From assembly GCA_937927415.1 (NCBI GenBank), contig CALBDS010000044.1:173157-237156 (forward strand): a stretch of DNA of 64,000 nucleotides. The letters run 5' to 3'. The position numbers were made by a program, and so were the translations under genes. The DNA comes from an uncultured Rhodospirillaceae bacterium (GTDB lineage Bacteria; Pseudomonadota; Alphaproteobacteria; Azospirillales; Azospirillaceae). Positions 42,911 to 52,600 of the stretch are shown piece by piece. Under the pieces are notes generated by a model. That model was not told where the DNA came from. It made no database searches and was given only the letters and a program-made list of their open reading frames with translations. Each line of letters opens with the position of its first letter. The stretch's first letter is position 1.

Positions 42911-43662
42911 CCGGGGCGGTAGCGGCGGATGTGTTCGGGGTCGTAGAGCGCGCTGCAGCGGAAATCCTCCGCCCCCAGGGCCGGACCGACGAGGATCAGG
43001 GCGGTGCGCTCCATGGGGGCTTCGGCCACCAGGGCGGCGATGGTCGCCAGCGTGCCCTTCACCACCCGCTGGTCGGGCCAGGACGCGCGGTAGACCACCG
43101 CCGCCGGGCATTCCGCACCATAAAGGGGGGTGAGCCGCGCCGCCACCTGATCCAGCACATGGATCGACAGGTGGATGGCGAGCGTGGCCCCCGACCGGCC
43201 CATCACCTCCAGCGTTTCGTTGGGCGGCATGGCCGACGCCCGGCCCGAGGTGCGGGTGAGGATCAGCGACTGGCTGACCTCCGGCAGGGTCAACTCACGG
43301 CCCAGCGCGGCGGCCGCCGCGGCAAAGGCCGGCACGCCGGGGGTGATGGTGTAGGGGATGCCAAGTTCGCGCAGCCGCCGGGTCTGCTCGCCGAGCGCGC
43401 TGTAAACCGACAGGTCGCCGGAATGGAGCCGCGCCACATCCTGCCCCGCCTCGGTCGCCCGCAGCATCTCGGCGATGATGTCGTCCAGCGCCATGGGGGC
43501 GGTGTCGATCACCCGTGCGCCCGGGGGCGCATAGGCGATGATTTCCCGCGGCACCAGCGACCCGGCATAGAGGCACACCGGGCAGGCCGCGATCAGGTCG
43601 CGGCCCCGCAAGGTCAGCAGGTCGGGAGCGCCCGGTCCGGCGCCGATGAAATGGACGGTCAT
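42877..43662 (-). CDS. cobM: Precorrin-4 C11-methyltransferase
   Basis: This 261-residue SAM methyltransferase has VHFIGAGPGAPDLLTLRG, CPVCLYAGSLVPREII and RLHSGDLSVYSALGEQ, the CobM/CbiF pattern. It methylates C11 of precorrin-4. It follows cobE by 23 bases on the same strand. Confidence 0.93.
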   Translation of the reverse strand: MTVHFIGAGPGAPDLLTLRGRDLIAACPVCLYAGSLVPREIIAYAPPGARVIDTAPMALDDIIAEMLRATEAGQDVARLHSGDLSVYSALGEQTRRLRELGIPYTITPGVPAFAAAAAALGRELTLPEVSQSLILTRTSGRASAMPPNETLEVMGRSGATLAIHLSIHVLDQVAARLTPLYGAECPAAVVYRASWPDQRVVKGTLATIAALVAEAPMERTALILVGPALGAEDFRCSALYDPEHIRRYRPGYPAGGFPVGE

Positions 43663-43685
43663 AGCGGTTTACCCGATCAATCCTC

Positions 43686-44063
43686 TCAACCAAACGCAAT
43701 AGCACAGGTGGCGACGGAGGTGTTCATCCGCGTGACCGCCAGCCGCCCATGCCACCCCACCGCGGCCAGGGCCGCCGCCTCCGCCACCGACGGCACCCCC
43801 ACCAGCGCCGCCACACGGGCCGAGCGGGTGTGGGTACGGGCCTGCACGGCTGCCAGCGCCGCATCACGCACGATGACCAGCGGCAGGGACAGCGCACGGG
43901 CCGCCGCCCGGATGCCGGGTTCGTAGCGTTTGCGCGCCGCCGTCGCCACGACCATCCGTTCCCCCCTCCCCGGATGAGGCAGGGCTGAAAGGGCACGGCG
44001 CACCAGCGCCACGATCTCCGCCGCGGGGCAGCCCTTGCGGCATCCCACGCCGATGGCGATCAT
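43686..44063 (-). CDS. cobE: Cobalamin biosynthesis protein CobE (CbiG C-terminal domain)
   Basis: This 125-residue protein begins MIAIGVGCRKGCPAAEIVAL and has the VATAARKRYEPGIRAAARAL and TRMNTSVATCAIAFG segments. These match the CobE/CbiG C-terminal fold. Its exact role in the cobalt-late path is not settled. Its ATG overlaps the cobL stop (ATGA). Confidence 0.85.
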   Translation of the reverse strand: MIAIGVGCRKGCPAAEIVALVRRALSALPHPGRGERMVVATAARKRYEPGIRAAARALSLPLVIVRDAALAAVQARTHTRSARVAALVGVPSVAEAAALAAVGWHGRLAVTRMNTSVATCAIAFG

Positions 44064-45280
44064 GACGCGTCCCACGGCTTTTCCACCGTCCACAGGGTGA
44101 TCGGCATCAGCGGTTTCCACCCGAGGAAGCCCCCCAGCGGCTGGGCGCGGGCCACCGACAGGCGCACCAGATCACCGCCCAGACGTTTCTTCCAGTCGGT
44201 CAGCGCCGCCTCCGTCTCCAGGGTCACGCCGTTGGCGGCCAGCCGCCCGCCGGGCTTCAGTGCGGCCCAGCAGGCATCCACCACGCCCGCGTTGGTCAGC
44301 CCGCCGCCGATGAACACCGCGTCGGGCCGCGGCAGCCCGGCCAGCGCGTCGGGGGCGGTGCCCACCACCAGTTCCAGCCCCGGCACGCCCAGCGCCGCCG
44401 CGTTGGCGGGAATGCGGCCGGAACGGTCGCCGCGCCCCTCCACCGCGATGGCGCGGCAGGACGGATCACACAGCATCCATTCGATACCCACCGATCCCGA
44501 CCCGGCCCCCACATCCCACAGCAGCCCGCCGCGGCGCGGCGCCAGGAAGGAAAGGGTGAGCGCGCGGATTTCCCGCTTGGTGATCTGGCCGTCGTGGTCG
44601 AACCAGTCGTCGGGCAGGCCGGGGGCCAGCGGGATCACCCGGGCACCCGGTTCCCCCACCACCTCCACCGCCACGGTGTTGAGATCGGCAAAGGGGTCCG
44701 CCGGAGCCTCGGCGGCGGGGAACGAGGCGATGCGTTCACGCACGCCCCCCATGGCCTCCAGCACCGTCAGCCGGCTGGCACCGAAGCCGCGGGCGGACAG
44801 GAGTGCCGCCAGCCTCCCCGGCGTGGTGCCGTCCCAACTCAGCACCAGCAGCCGGGCGCCGGGGTGCAGATGGGGGATCACCAACTCCAGCGGGCGGCCG
44901 TGAACGGTCAGGCACCCCACCTCCTGCAACGGCCAACCCAGCCGGGCGGCGGCAAGGCTGAAGGAGGAAGGAGCGGGGAACACCCGCATCTCCGCCGCCG
45001 GGACCAGCCGCGACAGGGTGGCGCCGATGCCGTACCAGGAGGGATCCCCGCTGGCCAGCACGCACACACCCTGCCCCCGCCGGGCCAGCAGGCCGGGAAA
45101 GGCGTCCGACAGCGGGCTGGGCCACGCCATGCGCTCCTGACCCGCGCACTCCGGGATCAGCGACAGGTGGCGGGTGCCGCCGATGACGAGCGCGGCATCG
45201 GATACGGCCGCGCGGACGGAGGGGGACAGGCCGTCCCACCCGTCCTCGCCGATGCCGGCAATGGTCAGCCAGCGGGTCAT
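44060..45280 (-). CDS. cobL: Precorrin-6Y C5,15-methyltransferase (decarboxylating), CbiE-CbiT fusion
   Basis: This 406-residue bifunctional enzyme has an N-terminal CbiE-type methyltransferase (WLTIAGIGEDGWDGLSPSVR, VLASGDPSWYGIG) and a C-terminal CbiT domain. The CbiT part has ITKREIRALTLSFL and the SAM loop LLWDVGAGSGSVGIEW. It methylates C5 and C15 and decarboxylates the C12 side chain. It is first in the cobL-cobE-cobM transcript and divergent from cobK. Confidence 0.93.
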   Translation of the reverse strand: MTRWLTIAGIGEDGWDGLSPSVRAAVSDAALVIGGTRHLSLIPECAGQERMAWPSPLSDAFPGLLARRGQGVCVLASGDPSWYGIGATLSRLVPAAEMRVFPAPSSFSLAAARLGWPLQEVGCLTVHGRPLELVIPHLHPGARLLVLSWDGTTPGRLAALLSARGFGASRLTVLEAMGGVRERIASFPAAEAPADPFADLNTVAVEVVGEPGARVIPLAPGLPDDWFDHDGQITKREIRALTLSFLAPRRGGLLWDVGAGSGSVGIEWMLCDPSCRAIAVEGRGDRSGRIPANAAALGVPGLELVVGTAPDALAGLPRPDAVFIGGGLTNAGVVDACWAALKPGGRLAANGVTLETEAALTDWKKRLGGDLVRLSVARAQPLGGFLGWKPLMPITLWTVEKPWDAS

Positions 45281-45345
45281 GCGGTCCCCATACGCTGTTT
45301 TGTGCTATGCATCGCCTTCCCCATCCCCAACGGCGGCACGATCCC

Positions 45346-46104
45346 ATGATGAAGGCCCTGATCCTCGGCGGCACCACCGAAGCGTCGGCCCTGGCCCGGC
45401 GCCTGAGCGGGCATCCGGCCATCGACGCCCAGGTGTCGCTGGCCGGGCGCACCGCCCATCCGGTGCTGCCGCCGCTCCCCACCCGCATCGGCGGTTTCGG
45501 CGGGGTGGAGGGCCTGCGCGACCATCTGACCATCAACGGGATCGGCGCGGTGGTGGACGCCACCCATCCGTTCGCCGCCCGCATCTCGGCCAACGCGGTT
45601 GCCGCCTGCGCTCAAGCCGGCGTGCCGCTGCTGGTGCTGACCCGCGCCCCGTGGGAGGCCGGCGCCGGCGACCGCTGGACCGGGGTTCCCACCATGGCCG
45701 CGGCGGCCGAGGCCGTGCGCGGGGCCGCCGGTACGGTGTTCCTGACCGTGGGACGGCAGGAACTGGCCCCGTTCGAGGCCGCCCCCGATGTCCGCTACCT
45801 GATCCGCGCGGTGGACCCGCCCGATCCCATGCCGGCCCTGCCCCACGCCACGGTGATCCTGGACCGCGGCCCCTTCACGGTGGAGGGGGAGGAGGCGCTG
45901 ATCGACGCCCACGGCATCACCCTGATCGTGTCCAAGAACAGCGGCGGCACCGCCACGGCGGCCAAGCTGGAAGCGGCCCGGCGCCGGGGAATCCCCGTGG
46001 TCATGGTCACCCGCCCGCCGGCCAGCGGGGCTGTGGTGGTCCACAGCCCGGCCGACGCGCTGGCGTGGCTGGAGGGGCTGGCCGGGCATCAGCCCCCCTT
46101 GTAG
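45346..46104 (+). CDS. cobK: Precorrin-6A reductase
   Basis: This protein of about 252 residues has KALILGGTTEASALARRLS, AVVDATHPFAARISANA and KNSGGTATAAKLEAARRRGI, typical of CobK/CbiJ. It reduces the C18-C19 double bond with NADPH. Two adjacent ATG codons (45346 and 45349) can serve as start. The end overlaps the convergent cobJ by 16 bases. Confidence 0.92.
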   Translation: MMKALILGGTTEASALARRLSGHPAIDAQVSLAGRTAHPVLPPLPTRIGGFGGVEGLRDHLTINGIGAVVDATHPFAARISANAVAACAQAGVPLLVLTRAPWEAGAGDRWTGVPTMAAAAEAVRGAAGTVFLTVGRQELAPFEAAPDVRYLIRAVDPPDPMPALPHATVILDRGPFTVEGEEALIDAHGITLIVSKNSGGTATAAKLEAARRRGIPVVMVTRPPASGAVVVHSPADALAWLEGLAGHQPPL

Positions 46105-46877
46105 GAGCGGGGCGTGTAGACCCACGGCGTTTCCCCCTCCCCCCGCGGCACCAGCCGGGTGTGGGACGCGCCGATGATGACCACGGTGCGCATGTCGGCC
46201 ATCGCCGGGTCGCACGCGCCCAAGGGCACCACCGTCAGCCGCTCGTCGGGCCGCCCGATGGCCTGCCCCAGGATCACGGGCGTGTCGGGCGAGCGGATCT
46301 CCCGCACCGCGTCGAACGCCGCCCCCAACTGCCACGGGCGGGCGCGGGAGATGGGGTTGTAGAGGGCGATGACGAAATCCGCCTCCGCCGCCAGCCGCAG
46401 GCGGCGCACCACCACATCCCACGGCTTCAGGTTGTCCGACAGGGAAATGGCGCAGAAATCATGCCCCAGCGGCGCCCCCGCCCGTGCCGCCGCCGCCTGC
46501 ATGGCCGAAATGCCGGGGCACACGCGGATCGGCACCGCGGCCCAGCGGGGATCGGTCCCCGCCTCCAGCGCCTCGAACACCGCGGCGGCCATGGCGAAGA
46601 CGCCGGGGTCGCCCCCCGACACCACCGCCACCCGCCGCCCGTCGGCGGCCATGTCCAGCGCGTGGCGGGCGCGGTCGATCTCCACCCGGTTGTCCGACGC
46701 GTGGCGCACCTGCGGCCCCGTCTTGCCGATATCGGCCGGCACCCGGTCCACATAGGGGCCGTAGCCGACGATATCGGTGGCCTGCTCCAGTTCCCGCACC
46801 GCTTCCGGCGTCAGCCAGTCGGGCGTGCCCGGCCCCAGCCCGACGATGGCGACCCAGCCTTGAGTGTCAGTGCTCAT
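46089..46877 (-). CDS. cobJ: Precorrin-3B C17-methyltransferase
   Basis: This 262-residue methyltransferase has VAIVGLGPGTPDWLTPEAV, DIVGYGPYVDRVP, VVSGGDPGVFAMAAAVFEAL and FVIALYNPISRARPWQLG. It methylates C17 and drives ring contraction. It overlaps cobI by four bases (ATGA). Confidence 0.93.
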   Translation of the reverse strand: MSTDTQGWVAIVGLGPGTPDWLTPEAVRELEQATDIVGYGPYVDRVPADIGKTGPQVRHASDNRVEIDRARHALDMAADGRRVAVVSGGDPGVFAMAAAVFEALEAGTDPRWAAVPIRVCPGISAMQAAAARAGAPLGHDFCAISLSDNLKPWDVVVRRLRLAAEADFVIALYNPISRARPWQLGAAFDAVREIRSPDTPVILGQAIGRPDERLTVVPLGACDPAMADMRTVVIIGASHTRLVPRGEGETPWVYTPRSYKGG

Positions 46878-47614
46878 CCCCGATTCCCCACGCCCGGAAC
46901 CACGATCATGGAGAAATACGGCGCCTTGTCCGGCACCTCGCGGAAGGGCATGAACCGCTGCTCTTCCATGGTGGCGCGCTCCACGTACCACGCGCGGTCA
47001 GCCAGACCCGCGGCTTCCACCGCCCGGCGCACCTTGGGCAGGTTCTGGCCCAGCTTCATCACCACCGCGGCGTCGGCGCGCTTCAGCGCCGTGGTCAGCG
47101 CCTCTTCGTTCAGCGAGCCGGGGATGATCGACAGCACGTCGTCGCGGATGTTGAGCGGACGCGGCAGCAGCGACGCCGCCCCGGACACCGAGGTCACCCC
47201 CGGCACCACTTCGGTGGGAAAACGGCCCGACAGGCGGAAGAACAGGTGCATGAACGAGCCGAAGAAAAACGGGTCGCCCTCGTTCAGCACCGCCACCGAC
47301 CGTCCGGCGGCCAGATGCCCGGCCAGCACCTCGGCGGAGTCATCGAAGAAGGCTTCGATCCGGCGGCTGTATTCCGGGTGATCGGGGGGCAGTTCCACCG
47401 TCACGGGATAGACCATCGGCACCTCGGTCTGTGTGCCGGTCAGGTGGGCTTCCACCGTGCGGCGGGCGTTGCCGGACCCGCCGCGCTTGGTGAAATAGGC
47501 CACCACCGGGCAGGACCGCAGCACCCGCACCGCCTTCAGCGTGACAAGTTCGGGATCGCCCGGCCCGGTGCCGATGCCGTACAGGGTGCCGGGGGTGGGG
47601 GAAGACGTGCTCAT
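46874..47614 (-). CDS. cobI: Precorrin-2 C20-methyltransferase
   Basis: This 246-residue methyltransferase has LYGIGTGPGDPELVTLKAV, VAVLNEGDPFFFGSFMHLF and VVPGVTSVSGAASLLPRPL, as in CobI/CbiL. It methylates C20 of precorrin-2. Its start overlaps the cobH stop (ATGA). Confidence 0.93.
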   Translation of the reverse strand: MSTSSPTPGTLYGIGTGPGDPELVTLKAVRVLRSCPVVAYFTKRGGSGNARRTVEAHLTGTQTEVPMVYPVTVELPPDHPEYSRRIEAFFDDSAEVLAGHLAAGRSVAVLNEGDPFFFGSFMHLFFRLSGRFPTEVVPGVTSVSGAASLLPRPLNIRDDVLSIIPGSLNEEALTTALKRADAAVVMKLGQNLPKVRRAVEAAGLADRAWYVERATMEEQRFMPFREVPDKAPYFSMIVVPGVGNRG

Positions 47615-48249
47615 TCCGCGTCGCTCGCCAGTGCGTTGACCGCCCCCGCCGCCATGGCCGACCCGCCACGCCGGCCGCGGATGGCCAGATAAGGAACCGA
47701 AAAGGGATTTTCCGCTAGCGCGTCCTTGCTTTCCGCCGCCCCGACGAAGCCGACGGGGAAGCCCAGGATCGCCGCCGGGCGCGGGGCGCCGTCGGCCAGC
47801 ATTTCCAACAGGCGGAACAGGGCGGTCGGGGCGTTGCCCACCGCCACCACGGCACCGGCCAGATGGGGCCGCCACAGCTCCAGCGCCGCCGCCGAGCGGG
47901 TGTTGCCGATGTCCTGCGCCAGCCCCGGCACCTCCGGCTTGCGCAGGGTGCAGATGACCGGGTTGTCGGCGGGCAGGCGGGCACGGGTGATGCCGTGGGC
48001 CACCATCTCGCTGTCGCACAGGATCGGCGCCCCGGCGCGCAGCGCCGCACGGGCGGCAGCGCCCACATCGGGGGAGAACATCATCTCATCCGCCACCTCG
48101 ACCATGCCGCAGGAATGGATGATGCGCACCACCACCGCCTTCAGGTCATCGGGCAGATGGTCCAGGCGCGCTTCCGCCCGGATGGTGGCGAAGGACTGCC
48201 GGTAGATGGCGGCGCCGTCGCGGATGTAGTCGTAGGTCGGGGCTGACAC
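47611..48249 (-). CDS. cobH: Precorrin-8X methylmutase
   Basis: This 212-residue CobH/CbiC enzyme has YIRDGAAIYRQSFATIRAE, the catalytic-His segment RIIHSCGMVEVADEM, and GFPVGFVGAAESKDAL. It moves the methyl group from C11 to C12 to give hydrogenobyrinate. The start is GTG 48249, preceded by AAGGACG; no ATG fits. It begins 29 bases after cobG. Confidence 0.92.
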   Translation of the reverse strand: MSAPTYDYIRDGAAIYRQSFATIRAEARLDHLPDDLKAVVVRIIHSCGMVEVADEMMFSPDVGAAARAALRAGAPILCDSEMVAHGITRARLPADNPVICTLRKPEVPGLAQDIGNTRSAAALELWRPHLAGAVVAVGNAPTALFRLLEMLADGAPRPAAILGFPVGFVGAAESKDALAENPFSVPYLAIRGRRGGSAMAAGAVNALASDAE

Positions 48250-48278
48250 GGGTGAACGTCCTTGAGAGGTTTTTTCTT

Positions 48279-49625
48279 TTAGAGATCGGCGGGCGGCAGG
48301 GTTGACAGGAACGTTTCCGCCCCTTCCCCCGCCACGGTCCGGGCGCGGTAGAGAGCATCAAGCGACGCCACCTTGTCCACCGCTTGCGCCGGGGACAGGT
48401 CCGGCCAGCGGGCGGCATCGGACGGGGCGGCGTTGACATCCACACCGTAGCGCCCGCCCCTGGCGGTCAGGGTCACCGCCGCCGGGGCCGGATGGGCGCA
48501 GCCCTTGGCACAGCCCGACACATGGACGGCCGTCACCGCCGCCACCAGGGCCGGCGCCCGCCGCGCCAGTTCCAGCGCGTCGGCGTGGGTGTCGGTGGTG
48601 CCCACGTCGCAGCCGCCGATGCCACTGCACGCGGTCAGCCGCAGCCGCACGTCGGCGGGGTCGAGCACCCCGCCCAGCGCCAAAGCCCCTACCCCCTCCG
48701 TGACGCCCGGCAGCAGCAGCGCCCGCCAGGGGGTCAGGCGGATCTCGCCACTCCCCTGCCGTTCGGCAAGCCCGGCCAGCGCCTCCAGCCTGTCCACATC
48801 CAGCCGTCCGAAGGGAAAGGCCACCCCCAGCCAGTCCGGCCGCACCCCCAGCACCGCCCGCGGCGGTCGCACCGGCGGCGTGGGATCGGCCAGCGGCACC
48901 AGGCCGGGCAGAGCCGCAAAGGCCCCGACCCCGGTTTCCCGGATCAGCCCGGCCATGCGCCGGGGGGCGGCCTCGCGTCCGGCGCGCAGGGCGATGAAGG
49001 TGCGCGCGATGCCCGCGGCCACCCCGGCCACCTGCGCCGGGGCGCACAGGCCGATGGGCACCGCCGCGGCCAGGGTCCCGCCCAGCGCCACGCGGAAGAC
49101 GAAGCCATCCCCGCCCGCCCCGCTGTCATCCGGCACGGCGTCGAACCGCACGTCGGTGGAACTGTCGGCCAGATGCCCGGCCCCGCCGCCGCACACCAGC
49201 CAGCCGAATTTCGGGGTCAGGCCGCGCACCCTCTCATCCGCCGCCAGCCGGGCGTCGAGCGCCAGGGCCGCGGCGCGCACGTCGAACCCCTGCGGGTCCA
49301 ACCCGGCGGCGGGCGCGGTCAGCACGTTGCGCACCGCCTCGCTCTCCACATCCGCGGCCAGCAGGCCCAGGGATTCCAGGGCGCTGTAGAGCGGCCGCAG
49401 CCCGTCCGCGCTCAGCCCGCGAAGCTGGAGGTTGCCGCGGTGGCTCAAGTCCACCAGCCCGTTGCCAAGCTCCCGCCCCAGGGCCGCGATGCGCCGGGCC
49501 TGACCGGCGGCGAGGATGCCCGCCGGGACGCGCACCCGCACCAGCAGCCCGTCGCCCACCTCCATCGGCGCCAGAACACCGGGGCAATAGCCGCGGCGCC
49601 GGGGTTCATTGCGGGGCGGGATCAT
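48279..49625 (-). CDS. cobG: Precorrin-3B synthase
   Basis: This 448-residue nitrite/sulfite-reductase-like protein has the ferredoxin-like half-domain VDLSHRGNLQLRGLS and the cluster-binding cysteines in CSGIGGCDVGTT and HVSGCAKGCAHP. In the oxygen-dependent (cobalt-late) pathway CobG hydroxylates C20 and forms the gamma-lactone, using O2. Its ATG overlaps the cobN stop. It is the clearest sign that this cluster runs aerobically. Confidence 0.9.
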   Translation of the reverse strand: MIPPRNEPRRRGYCPGVLAPMEVGDGLLVRVRVPAGILAAGQARRIAALGRELGNGLVDLSHRGNLQLRGLSADGLRPLYSALESLGLLAADVESEAVRNVLTAPAAGLDPQGFDVRAAALALDARLAADERVRGLTPKFGWLVCGGGAGHLADSSTDVRFDAVPDDSGAGGDGFVFRVALGGTLAAAVPIGLCAPAQVAGVAAGIARTFIALRAGREAAPRRMAGLIRETGVGAFAALPGLVPLADPTPPVRPPRAVLGVRPDWLGVAFPFGRLDVDRLEALAGLAERQGSGEIRLTPWRALLLPGVTEGVGALALGGVLDPADVRLRLTACSGIGGCDVGTTDTHADALELARRAPALVAAVTAVHVSGCAKGCAHPAPAAVTLTARGGRYGVDVNAAPSDAARWPDLSPAQAVDKVASLDALYRARTVAGEGAETFLSTLPPADL

Positions 49626-52600
49626 GGGGCGGCCTCCTCTCTCAGACGGCGCAGATCATCGCCGACGGCGTTGCGGCGGGGGTGCCACAGGCCGCGGGCC
49701 ATGGCGTCGGCGAAACGGTCCAGCATGGCGCGGGCGGCGGCGGGGTTGGCGGTGCGCAGGAATTCCAGCACCCGTTCATCCTCCACATACGCATCATAGA
49801 GAATGTCGAAGTGATGGGGCCTGACCACGCGGGTGGATGCCGCAAAGGCGAACAGATTGTCCACCGCCGCGGCGATGTCCGCCGCCCCGGCGGGGCCATG
49901 GCGCATCATGCCGTCGATCCAGCGGGGGTTGGCGGCGCGCCCGCGCAGCACGCGGGCCAGTTCCTCGCCCAACGTGCGGACGGTCAGCCGGTCCGGCTCG
50001 GCGCTGTCCAGGTGATAGAGGGCCGGATCGGCCCCCAGGGCCGCGGCGGCAGCGGCAAACCCGCCCTCGAACTGGGCGTAGCCGTCGTGGGACAGCAGGT
50101 CGTGTTCCCGCTGGTCCTGATGGTGGACCAGGGCCTCCGCCCCACCGACCCGGCGGCGGAACAGGGACGGCAGCGCCACCCCCTCCAGTCCGGGACCATA
50201 GGCGTGGCAGCCGCCATCCAGATAGGCCCGCCCCAAATCGCCCGGCAGGTTCCAGTCCCCCGACGCCAGCATCCCCGCCAGCGCCGTGCCGTACCCGCCG
50301 GGTGCGGCCCCGAACACCCGCGCGGTGGCCAGCCGCCCGGCGCGCTCCGCCGCCACCCCTTGCGCGGTCAGCTCGGCCGTGTCGCGGGCGGCGGCGGCGG
50401 CCAGCGGATTGACCTCGGGGCTTTCGTCGCTCAGCCCGGCGACGGCACGCACCGCCTGATCGAACAGCGCCACCTGCTGGGGGAACACGTCGCGGAACAG
50501 GCCGGACAGGCGCAAGGTCACATCCACCCGCGGACGGCCCAGCAGCCCCGCCGGCATGATCTCGTACCCGGTGACGCGGCCCGATCCCCCCTCCCACACC
50601 GGACGCACGCCCAGCAGCGCCAGGGCCTGCGCCAGCTCGTCGCCGCCGGTGCGCAGGGTCGGCGTGCCCCACACATCCACCACCAGCGCCCGCGGCCAGT
50701 CGCCATGATCCTGCAAATGACGGGTCAACAGCGCATCCGCCGCCTTCCACCCCAGCGCCCAGGCGGTGGGGGTGGGCACGGCGCGGGGATCGAGTGCAAA
50801 CAGGTTGCGCCCGGTCGGCAGGGTGTCGGCCCGCCCGCGGGCCGGGGATCCCCCCGGTCCCGGCGCCACGAAACGCCCGTCCAGCCCGGCCAGCAGCGCC
50901 ACCCGCTCGGCGGTACCGCACCCCGCGATGGCGGGCAGCAGGGTGGCCCGCACCCGCGCCAGCACCGCCGCCGTGCGGGTCCAGGCGGGATCCGGCACCT
51001 CCGCCCCCGTCAGCAGGGCGACGGCACGGGCATCGAGGGCGGCGCGGTGTTCCGTCCTATCCAGGTTCAGATCCAACGCCAGGGCGCGGGGCAGCGCCAT
51101 ATCGGCCCCCTCCCCCCGGCCATGGGGGAAGCGGGCGACGGCGGCGGCAAGGCGGGCGGCGGATTCCGCCGTCGGCGGGGTGGCGAAGACATGCAGCCCG
51201 TCGCGGATCTGCATCTCCTTCACGTCGCACAGATGGGCGTCCAGCCGGTTCAGCACCTCCGACGGGTCGGCGTCGGGGGTCAGGTTGCAGTCGGCGGCGA
51301 TGCCGGTGCGCCATGCCAGATCGGTGATGCGCTCCTGCAGCAGCCCCAGCCGCCGCGGGTCCATGCCCGCGGCCTGCGCGTATTCATCGATGGCGGTTTC
51401 CAGATCGGCAAGGTCGCCGTACAGCCCGGCCTGCATGGGCGGCGGGGTCAGATGGCCGATCAGAACGGCACCCAGGCGGCGGCGGGCCTGCGCCCCTTCG
51501 CCGGGGTTGTTGACGATGAAGGGATAGAGGATGGGCAGCGGCCCGGCGACGATCTCCGGCCAGCAGGCGGACGACAGCGCCACCGCCTTGCCCGGCAGCC
51601 ATTCCAGCGTGCCGTGCGCCCCCAGTTGCACCAGCGCGTGAATGCCCGCCACATGCCGCAGCCACAGGTGAAAGGCGTAATAGCCGTGGCTGGGCGGGGT
51701 GTCGGGGTCGTGGTGCTGGGCGGTGGTCAGGGGACCGTGGCCGCGGCTGGGCTGCACCGCCACGGTGACGGCGCCGCAGCGGCGCATGCGGAAACGGAAC
51801 CCGCCGTCATCGGCCAACGGGTCGGCGTCCGGCGCGCCCCACGCCGCGGTGATGCGCGCCAGGGCCGCCGTGTCGGCAAGGCGGCGGTAGGCGGCGAACC
51901 CGAAATAGACACCCTCCCCGGACGGATCAGACGTCAGCGACGCCAGCAGGCCGGCACCGTCCGCCGGGATGCCGGCGACGGCATAGCCCTCATCCCGCAG
52001 CAGGGCCAAAATCCCCACAGCACTGGCCGGCGTGTCCAGACCCACCGCCCGGCCGATGCCGCCGCCGGGGCCGGGATAGTCCGACAGCACCAGCGCCAGC
52101 CGCCGTTCGGCCCGCGGGGTGGCGGCCAGACGCACCCACGCCGCGGCCAGATCGGCGGCCCACGCCACCCGGTCGGGCAGCGGACGGATCAGGGTGGGGG
52201 CGAATTCCAGATCGGGGTCGGTTTCGGCGTCCGCCTTGAAGGCGATGGCGCGGGTCAGGATGCGCCCGTCCATTTCCGGCAACACCACGTTCATCGCCAG
52301 ATCCGCCGGCCCCAGCCCGCGGGACGCAGCGGCCCATCCGGCCTCGGTGCCTGTGGACAGCACCACCTGGAGCACCGGCACCCCCGCCGCGTCCAGCGGC
52401 GAGCCGCTGCCCCCCGGCGGCACGGCGGAAAAGCCGGTGGCGTTCAGCACCACCGCCGTCCCGGAATCGACCAGCGTCCGCGCCACCCAGGCGGCGGCCT
52501 CCGCCTCCTTCAGGCTGGCGGCGAACAGCGGCAGCGGCGCCAGCCCGCGGTCGGCCAGCGCATCGGCCAGCGCGAGCACCGGCGCCACATCGCCCGCCAG

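Noticed and set aside
45281..45345. A second cobalamin riboswitch between cobL and cobK
   Set aside because: The gap is only 65 bases and lacks a B12 box or the CGCAACTGTG element.
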